Of a stretch of DNA of 64,000 nt, positions 58,034 through 64,000 are shown piece by piece. The notes beneath the pieces were generated by a model. It saw only the letters and a list, made by a program, of their open reading frames with translations. It made no database searches and was not told the origin of the DNA. Numbering within the stretch: the stretch's first letter is position 1; every line of letters begins with the position of its first letter. The position numbers and the translations under genes are program-made. Source of the stretch: Rhizobium leucaenae USDA 9039. GTDB lineage: Bacteria; Pseudomonadota; Alphaproteobacteria; Rhizobiales; Rhizobiaceae. Location of the stretch: contig NZ_AUFB01000002.1 in assembly GCF_000426285.1 (NCBI RefSeq), forward strand, positions 371,660 to 435,659. Reading direction: 5' to 3'.

Positions 58034-61000
58034 TCATTCGGCCGCGATGGCGGTCGGTCTCTCTTCTTCGTGCTGGTGCTTGTCCTTGCGCTTGCCGAGG
58101 CGGCCGACGAAGTCGTTCAGGCGGTTCATCTCCAGGAAGATCACCGGCGTGATGAACAGCGTCAGAATCTGCGAGACGACAAGGCCTCCGACGACCGCAA
58201 TGCCGAGCGGCTGACGCAGTTCCGAGCTTGCGCCACCGCCGACGGCGATCGGCAGCGCGCCGAGCAGGGCGCAGAAGGTGGTCATCATGATCGGACGGAA
58301 GCGGCGCACGCAGGCTTCATGGATCGCCTCCGAGGCCGAGATGCCGGCGGTCGATCGAAGCGTTTCGAGCGCCACGTCGATCATCATGATCGCGTTCTTC
58401 TTGACGATACCGATCAGCATCAGCAAGCCGATGAGTGCGATGATAGACAGGTCGAAGTCGAAGACCTTCAGGGCAAGCAGCGCGCCGAGCGCGGCTGCAG
58501 GCAGGCCGGAAAGGATGGTCAGCGGATGGATGAAGCTCTCATAGAGAACGCCGAGAACCACATAGATCGTCAGAACAGCGGCAAGGATGAGGTAAGGCGT
58601 GCTGCCTTGCGACTGCTGGAAGATCTGGGCGGTGCCGCCATAGGACGTGAAAACGTCCGCCGGCATGTTGATGTCCTTCTTGATCTGGTCGATCTGGGCG
58701 GTGGCGTCGCCAAGTGCTTCGCCGGCCGGCAGGTTGAAGGAGACGGTCGTGGAAACGAGCTGGCCAGTTTGGTTGATAGTGACCGGGCCGGTTGTGCGCT
58801 CGACATGGGCGAAGTTCGACAGCGGTACTAGGGCGCCACTGGACGAGGCGATCTGGATTTCCTGCAGCTTCTGGTCGTCCCAGGGCTTGCTCGTGTCGAA
58901 CTCGACAATCACGTCGTAGCTGTCGCCGGTGGACTGGATCTGAGCCGCGGCATAACCGCCGAAGCCTTCTTCCAGTGATGTGCGCAACTGATTATTGTTG
59001 ATCCCGTATTGGGCTGCCTTTTCGGTATCGACAACAATGTTGGCCTGCAATGCATTGTTCTGCTCATCCGAGGCGACGTCCGTGAAGCGCGGGTCTCGTC
59101 GCATCGCATCCTGGACTTTGTTAGCCCAGAGATTTGTCTGGTCGGCGCTCAGGGCCTGGATGACGAGCTGATATTGGCTGGCGGTCTGACGGCCGCCGAA
59201 GCGGAGGCTTTGCTGAGGCGTGATATAGGCCTTCAGGCCGGCAATCTTGCTGATGCTGGCGCGCAATTCCCGCAGGGTATTGTCCAGCGGTTCTCGTTGG
59301 TCCTTAGCCTTGAGCTCCACATACATCGTGCCGTTATTCAGCGGCTGACGCGCGTTGCCGCCGACGATCGACATGACGTGAGCGACGGCCGGATTTTGTT
59401 TTACGAGTGCGGCGGCCTGGTTCTGCAGGTCCTGCATTGCCGGATAGGAAATATCCTGCCGCGCCTGCGTCGAAATCGTCAGGCGGCCGATATCTTCGGT
59501 CGGGAAGAAGCTCGCCGGCAGTACCATGAAGAGATACGCCGAGAGGGCGACCGAGCCGAAGAAGCTCAGCAGCACCGTGCCGCGATGGCGAAGGCACCAG
59601 GCGACGCCTTTGTCATAGCCGCGCTGGGTCCAATCGAAGCCTGCGTTGAAGAGACGTACCGGATAAGGGGGCTCTCCATGGCCCGCCGACAGGCGCGAAC
59701 TGAGCATGGGGGTGACGGTGAGCGACACGATCGCAGAAGATACAATGGCGATGGCGACGACCATGCCGAACTCGTTGAAGATGCGGCCGACGACGCCGCC
59801 CATCAGCAGGATCGGAATGAACACGGCAATCAGCGAAATCGACATCGATATGATCGTATAGCTGACTTCCGCCGACCCTTTGAGCGCCGCCTCGAGCACG
59901 GGCATGCCTTCTTCGACATGGCGCAATATGTTCTCAAGCATGACGATGGCGTCGTCCACCACGAGACCGACCGCGAGTGTCAATCCGAGCAGCGAGATAT
60001 TGTCGATGCTATATCCGAGAATATACATCATGCCGAAGGTCGCAATGAGCGACAGCGGCACGGCAAGGCCGGGGATGATAGTTGCCGTGACATGACCGGT
60101 GAAGAGATAGATCACCAGCACGACGAGGCCGATCGTCAGCATCAGCGTGAATTTGACGTCCGATATCGCAGCGCGGATCGGCTGCGCTGAATCGTTCATG
60201 ACGGTCGTCTTCACCGAGCCCGGAATTTCCGCATGGAGCTGCGGCAATTTGGCGTTGATGGCGTCGACCACATCGACCGTATTGGCATCCGGCTGGCGCT
60301 GGATGGCAAGAATGATCGCCCGCTTGCCATCATACCAGGAACCGGCATTGGTGTTTTCCACGCTGTCCTGCACGTCTGCAACGTCACTGAGGTGGATCGG
60401 CGCGCCGTTCGGGTTGGCGATGACAAGCGACCGGAACTCCGCGGCATTCGTGCGCTGCGTGTTGGAGTTGATGGTCATGCTCTGCGAATTGTTCTGCAGA
60501 GTGCCCACCGGAACCTGGCTGTTGGCGTTGACCAGGGCAGTGTTGACCGTATCGATGCCGATGCTGCGGTCCTGCAGCTTGGCGGGATCGACTTCGACGC
60601 GTACGGCATAGGTCTGGGCGCCGAACACCGTCACTTCCGCCACGCCCGGAAGAGTGGACAGTGACGGCGAAATGATATCTTCGGCAATTTCGTCAAGCTT
60701 GCTGCGCGGCATCGTATCGCTCTGCACGGCCAGCAGCATGACCGGCGCATCGGCCGGATTGGTCTTGCGATAGCTCGGCGGCACGGTCAGATTGTCGGGC
60801 AACTGACGCGTCGCGTGCGAGATTGCGGCCTGGACGTCAGCCGCAGCGGCGTCGATATCGCGGTTGAGGTCGAATTGCAGCACGATGCTGGTGTTGCCGA
60901 GCGAGTTCGTCGACGAGATTTCGCTGATGCCGGGAATCGTTTCGAACTGCTTGATCAGCGGCGTCGAAACCGACGTCGCCATGGTCTGCGGCGAGGCGCC

Positions 61001-61153
61001 AGTCAACTGTGCGGTGACGTTTATGGTCGGAAAGTCGACCTGCGGCAAAGCCGCCACAGGCACGAGGCGATAGCCTGCCCAGCCTGCCATGACCACCCCC
61101 AAGGCCAAAAGCGTCGTCGCGACCGGCCGCCTGATGCAGAAGCTGGGGATCAT
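58034..61153 (-). CDS. RND multidrug efflux permease (MdtB/AcrB-type)
   Basis: A 1039-residue inner-membrane pump with twelve helices. The N-terminus IPSFCIRRPVATTLLALGV, the loop ALPQVDFPTINVTAQ and the proton-relay VGLVVDDAIVMLENI are present. It forms a tripartite pump with the adaptor encoded upstream and an outer-membrane TolC homologue elsewhere. The likely substrates are drugs or hydrophobic compounds; the MdtABC-like sequence does not settle it. Overlaps the adaptor gene by four bases and is followed by a terminator. Confidence 0.95.
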   Translation of the reverse strand: MIPSFCIRRPVATTLLALGVVMAGWAGYRLVPVAALPQVDFPTINVTAQLTGASPQTMATSVSTPLIKQFETIPGISEISSTNSLGNTSIVLQFDLNRDIDAAAADVQAAISHATRQLPDNLTVPPSYRKTNPADAPVMLLAVQSDTMPRSKLDEIAEDIISPSLSTLPGVAEVTVFGAQTYAVRVEVDPAKLQDRSIGIDTVNTALVNANSQVPVGTLQNNSQSMTINSNTQRTNAAEFRSLVIANPNGAPIHLSDVADVQDSVENTNAGSWYDGKRAIILAIQRQPDANTVDVVDAINAKLPQLHAEIPGSVKTTVMNDSAQPIRAAISDVKFTLMLTIGLVVLVIYLFTGHVTATIIPGLAVPLSLIATFGMMYILGYSIDNISLLGLTLAVGLVVDDAIVMLENILRHVEEGMPVLEAALKGSAEVSYTIISMSISLIAVFIPILLMGGVVGRIFNEFGMVVAIAIVSSAIVSLTVTPMLSSRLSAGHGEPPYPVRLFNAGFDWTQRGYDKGVAWCLRHRGTVLLSFFGSVALSAYLFMVLPASFFPTEDIGRLTISTQARQDISYPAMQDLQNQAAALVKQNPAVAHVMSIVGGNARQPLNNGTMYVELKAKDQREPLDNTLRELRASISKIAGLKAYITPQQSLRFGGRQTASQYQLVIQALSADQTNLWANKVQDAMRRDPRFTDVASDEQNNALQANIVVDTEKAAQYGINNNQLRTSLEEGFGGYAAAQIQSTGDSYDVIVEFDTSKPWDDQKLQEIQIASSSGALVPLSNFAHVERTTGPVTINQTGQLVSTTVSFNLPAGEALGDATAQIDQIKKDINMPADVFTSYGGTAQIFQQSQGSTPYLILAAVLTIYVVLGVLYESFIHPLTILSGLPAAALGALLALKVFDFDLSIIALIGLLMLIGIVKKNAIMMIDVALETLRSTAGISASEAIHEACVRRFRPIMMTTFCALLGALPIAVGGGASSELRQPLGIAVVGGLVVSQILTLFITPVIFLEMNRLNDFVGRLGKRKDKHQHEEERPTAIAAE

Positions 61154-62394
61154 TGCTGCGCTCCGACAGAGATCGTTTCGGTTTTCTGACTCGACTGATC
61201 CTCAGCCGAGGCGACTTTCTGCGGCGGGGCATCGCTGAATTGCTCGACGACGCTCTGGCCGTCGTTCAACTGTACCTGACCTTCGGTCACGACGTGGTCG
61301 CCTTCCGAAAGGCCCTTGGCGACCGCGCTGTATCCACCATTCTGGCGCGCAACGGTGACCGGTGTCATGTGCACCTTGTTGTCCTTGACGACGAAGGCAA
61401 AGAAGCCGTCCGGGCCAGGGCTGACCGCAACCGTTGGCGCGACGAGAACAGGCTGGTTGTCGTTGAAGTGTACGACGATGTTGACGGATTGGCCGGGCCA
61501 GATGGCGCCATTGGCATTGTTGAATTTCGCCTTCGCGAGGATCGTTCCGGATGCGGCGTCGACCTGATTGTCATAAAAGCTCATCGCGCCCTCGCGTGAC
61601 TTGCCTTCAGCCGATCGGGGCACGGTGCTGACGGGGACAGTCCCGGCCTTCATCGCTTCCTCCAGTTCGCGCAGGTGGCTCTCCTGCAGGTGGAACTTGA
61701 CGTAGATCGGATCGTATTGAGCGATCGACACGATTGCCGTGCCGGCGCTCACATAAGCGCCTACGCTGAGGGTAACATCGCCGAGGCGGCCATCATAGGG
61801 CGCGCGGATTTCGGTGTGCTCAAGCAGAACCTGATCGGACGCAAGCTGTGCCTTGTCGCCGTTGACCGTCGCGACAGCGGTATCGCGAGCCGCCACAGCC
61901 TGGTCCACCGTCTGCTGCGTGCCGGCGCCATTCAGCAGGGTCTTGGCCCGCGTCAGCGCCGCTTCGGTTTCGGTGAGCGTCGCCTGGTCCTTGGCAAGCG
62001 TTGCCTGGTCTTTGTCGACAGACGCCTGGGCCGTACGCGCATCGAGCTTGGCGATCAGGTCGCCGGCCTTGACCATGGCGCCATCCTGAGCCACGATCGA
62101 GGTGATAATGCCCGATTCCTGCGCGGCGATCGTCGTCGTGTCCTGCGCGTCGGCCCAGCCAGTGGCGGTAACGTCGTTGGCGAGTGTCCTTTTCGCGACC
62201 GCCACAGTCTTGACGACCTGGGTCGTCGCCTGACGCTTGCCGTGGCCGCCGGCATCCGCTGCCTTGCTGCTTTCCTCGGTCTTGGCGGATGCCCTGTCGA
62301 TTAAAGCGGACACAAAGGGAATACGGTCGCGGTAGCTCCAGACTGCAAGAGCTGCGACAACGAGAAGGCCAAGTGAAAGCCAAAATTTCTTCAT
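61150..62394 (-). CDS. RND efflux periplasmic adaptor (membrane fusion protein)
   Basis: A 414-residue protein with an N-terminal anchor (about 4-22), a biotinyl-lipoyl half (about 70-110, 185-215) and a hairpin of long helices (VDKDQATLAKDQATLTETEA) between them, then a beta-barrel domain. This is the MdtA/AcrA layout. The ATG at 62394 is chosen as the start of the anchor helix; the frame is open 28 codons further. First gene of the pump operon; no regulator gene lies beside it. Confidence 0.93.
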   Translation of the reverse strand: MKKFWLSLGLLVVAALAVWSYRDRIPFVSALIDRASAKTEESSKAADAGGHGKRQATTQVVKTVAVAKRTLANDVTATGWADAQDTTTIAAQESGIITSIVAQDGAMVKAGDLIAKLDARTAQASVDKDQATLAKDQATLTETEAALTRAKTLLNGAGTQQTVDQAVAARDTAVATVNGDKAQLASDQVLLEHTEIRAPYDGRLGDVTLSVGAYVSAGTAIVSIAQYDPIYVKFHLQESHLRELEEAMKAGTVPVSTVPRSAEGKSREGAMSFYDNQVDAASGTILAKAKFNNANGAIWPGQSVNIVVHFNDNQPVLVAPTVAVSPGPDGFFAFVVKDNKVHMTPVTVARQNGGYSAVAKGLSEGDHVVTEGQVQLNDGQSVVEQFSDAPPQKVASAEDQSSQKTETISVGAQQ

Positions 62395-62819
62395 ATTAAA
62401 AACCGGTCGAGGCGAGTTGCAGGAGGCGCGGTCACTTTGAACTGGATCTGTTGCAACGCACAAAAGAGCGCGTTTCACCGGAACCCATCACATCGCCGTT
62501 ACCGCTAACGTTCGGTATTCTGTCCCTATAACGTGAATTGATGAACGTCAGTTCGCAGTAACCTACCACAGTTCGACAGGGCGAAAAATTAACAGTTGGA
62601 AAGCTTTGCGGGAATGCTTCCGTTTGCAGTGCAATAAATAGGCGAAATGACTATTTTTTGATTGCCGCTATGTAATAACAGCAGAGAAACGCTGATCTTT
62701 TGCCTTCACCTACCCGGAATCGGCAGAGTTAGTGCCTAGCGCCGGCCCATTTGTTTCTCACGCAATTGTGTTCAGAAGTCCGTTTTTCTGAAGGCGAGGC
62801 CTCGCCTTGACTGCGTCTT
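62395..62819. other. intergenic region before the efflux operon
   Basis: A 425-bp AT-richer gap between the SDR gene (which ends here) and the efflux operon, whose promoter it must hold. No clear operator or small gene is seen; one GANTC site is present. Confidence 0.5.
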
Positions 62820-63608
62820 TTAAAGAGAACGCGCCGCCCCGCCATCGCAGCGGATCATCGAGCCCGTGACATAGCTTGCAGGTTCACTGCAAAGAAAGGC
62901 GGCCGTCGCCGCGAATTCCTCGACCCGGCCGTAGCGTCCGGCGGGAATGCGCTGTTGCCGCTCGGCTTCGATCTCCTCCAGGCTTTTTCCGCTGCGTTTG
63001 GCCGCCACATTGTCAAGGTCCGCCAGCCGATCGGTGGCAATGCTGCCCGGCAGCAGCATATTCACGGTAATGCCATGCGCCGCCACTTCCGCCGCCAATG
63101 TCTTGCTCCAGCCGGCAAGCGCAGGCCGCAGCGTATTGGAAAGTGCCAGATTGGGGATGGGTTCGATGACGCCGGAGGAGGCAACGGTCAGGATGCGTCC
63201 CCAACCCTGTGCCTTCATGCCCGGAAGCAGCGTATTGGTCAGCGTGATGACCCGCGCCACCATCGACAGGAAATAGGTTTCCAGTCGGTCGGCGGTCATA
63301 TCTTCGGAGGTCCCGGGCGTCGGCCCGCCGGTATTGTTGACAAGAATGTCGAGGCCGCCGAGCTTGTCGGTTACCGCCTTGCTGACAGTCTCGACGAACA
63401 TCTCGTCGTTGAGATCGGCCCAGATCCAATCCGCCCGGCCTTTTCCTTCGGCATTGATGGCCTTGCAATTGCTCTCCAGCCTCTCGCCGCTGCGGCCGCA
63501 AAGCAGGACATTCGCACCCTCGCGCGCCAGCGCCACGGCAATGCCATGACCGAGACCCTTGGATGAAGCCAAAACCAGCGCCCGCTTTCCCTTGATGCCG
63601 AGATCCAT
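62820..63608 (-). CDS. SDR-fold protein lacking the usual catalytic Tyr/Lys
   Basis: A 262-residue Rossmann-fold protein. The nucleotide motif is ASSKGLGHG at 14-22 rather than TGxxxGxG, and NNTGG replaces NNAG at 91. The catalytic Ser is present near 144, but where YxxxK should stand the sequence is Ser157 and Arg161. This fits the BKR-like SDR subgroup that lacks the full tetrad. It may still bind NAD(P). ATG at 63608 with AGAGGTGA upstream is the start; the frame is open 70 codons further. Confidence 0.9.
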   Translation of the reverse strand: MDLGIKGKRALVLASSKGLGHGIAVALAREGANVLLCGRSGERLESNCKAINAEGKGRADWIWADLNDEMFVETVSKAVTDKLGGLDILVNNTGGPTPGTSEDMTADRLETYFLSMVARVITLTNTLLPGMKAQGWGRILTVASSGVIEPIPNLALSNTLRPALAGWSKTLAAEVAAHGITVNMLLPGSIATDRLADLDNVAAKRSGKSLEEIEAERQQRIPAGRYGRVEEFAATAAFLCSEPASYVTGSMIRCDGGAARSL

Positions 63609-63892
63609 ATGTTCACCTCTATGCTGTCCGGATATTTCCAACAGATTTATAGAATGCCGCGAACCCTTTTTGAAAGCCGATAAACAGCAAGCGGAAGCAC
63701 CGTGATATTGACGTTGACGTAAAGGGAAACTAATTTCCTTGCCAGTTGTGCGAATTGGAGGATCGGCTGTCGCTTCCCGGCTCGACAATCCCCTCCCGTT
63801 TTGACAAGAGATAGCCAAACGGGGAAGACGCCCAAAAAGGGAGAAGGCCGCGCCCCAACCAAGCGGAGCCTGGCCAATCGGAGACAGAGTGA

Positions 63893-64000
63893 ATGACTGA
63901 CGCTAGCGAGCTGCCTGAACGCGAGAGCATGGAATTCGACGTTGTGATCGTCGGCGCGGGGCCGGCGGGGCTGTCGGCGGCGATCCGGCTGAAGCAGGTC
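63893..64000 (+). CDS. etfD: electron-transfer flavoprotein:ubiquinone oxidoreductase, N-terminus only
   Basis: The first 36 codons of a gene cut by the right edge. After a short leader the sequence gives [18 protein letters not shown], the FAD-binding GxGxxG motif, followed by IRLKQ as in ETF-QO. This enzyme passes electrons from reduced ETF to the quinone pool. The identification rests on this short N-terminus and a weaker match to other FAD oxidoreductases is possible. An inverted repeat CCCGTTT / AAACGGG lies at 63795-63823 in its leader. Confidence 0.75.
   Translation, partial: MTDASELPERESMEFDVVIVGAGPAGLSAAIRLKQV

Overview
The window is a continuous stretch of chromosome from an alphaproteobacterium of the Rhizobiaceae, most likely Rhizobium itself (leguminosarum/etli/tropici side). 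The evidence is high GC coding sequence with rhizobial codon choice, a MucR/Ros zinc-finger regulator, a feuN-feuP-feuQ set, the rhizobial order feuPQ - lipoprotein - ccmIEFH (cycHJKL) - degP - two-component pair - glnE - pleC, and several protein families largely confined to Rhizobiales (DUF930, DUF1491, DUF2336, DUF5330). I see no rRNA, tRNA, prophage, insertion sequence or CRISPR array. Most of the window is vertically inherited core genome.

Layout. 0-12.5 kb is housekeeping and stress genes: the pseudokinase AMPylator SelO, a ParDE toxin-antitoxin pair, DUF1697, oligopeptidase B, DUF930, the CbpA/CbpM cochaperone pair, a secreted polysaccharide deacetylase, an AI-2E-type permease, a two-domain VOC protein, a hemolysin III/PAQR membrane protein and a GNAT acetyltransferase, followed by a decayed C-terminal fragment of msrB. 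12.6-18.5 kb is a complete seven-gene Mrp (Mnh/Pha2) cation/proton antiporter operon, ABCDEFG, with translationally coupled junctions. 19-26 kb holds mucR behind a long leader, sufE, a DUF5330 gene, a DivJ-like histidine kinase overlapping a peptidoglycan-binding protein gene, DUF1491, GFA and DUF2336 genes. 26-32 kb has small rhizobial genes, a DUF1254/DUF1214 pair, a bifunctional class A penicillin-binding protein, YcgN, YjbR and Dabb proteins.

32-44 kb is an envelope-centred block: the FeuN/FeuP/FeuQ system, a surface lipoprotein, the cytochrome c maturation genes ccmI, ccmE, ccmF, ccmH, the periplasmic protease DegP and a second two-component pair. 44-49 kb holds glnE and, convergent to it, a PleC-like kinase. 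49-64 kb holds pepN, an MFS permease, an unrecognised probable winged-helix regulator, a divergent family-4-like uracil-DNA glycosylase, a YegD-like Hsp70, an RND efflux operon, an SDR-fold protein without the usual catalytic Tyr/Lys, and the first 36 codons of ETF-ubiquinone oxidoreductase.

How it works together. Two themes stand out. One is the cell envelope: FeuNPQ, DegP, the PBP, the Mrp antiporter, the RND pump and a peptidoglycan-binding protein. The other is cell-cycle control: the DivJ-like and PleC-like kinases, predicted to act on DivK, and MucR. The non-coding DNA supports the second theme: four CcrM-type GANTC sites and a CtrA-type TTAACCAT lie just upstream of pleC, and six GANTC sites, four of them spaced exactly 21 bp apart, lie in the gap upstream of feuN. 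These two site clusters are the least expected signals in the window. No wholly new multi-gene system is evident.
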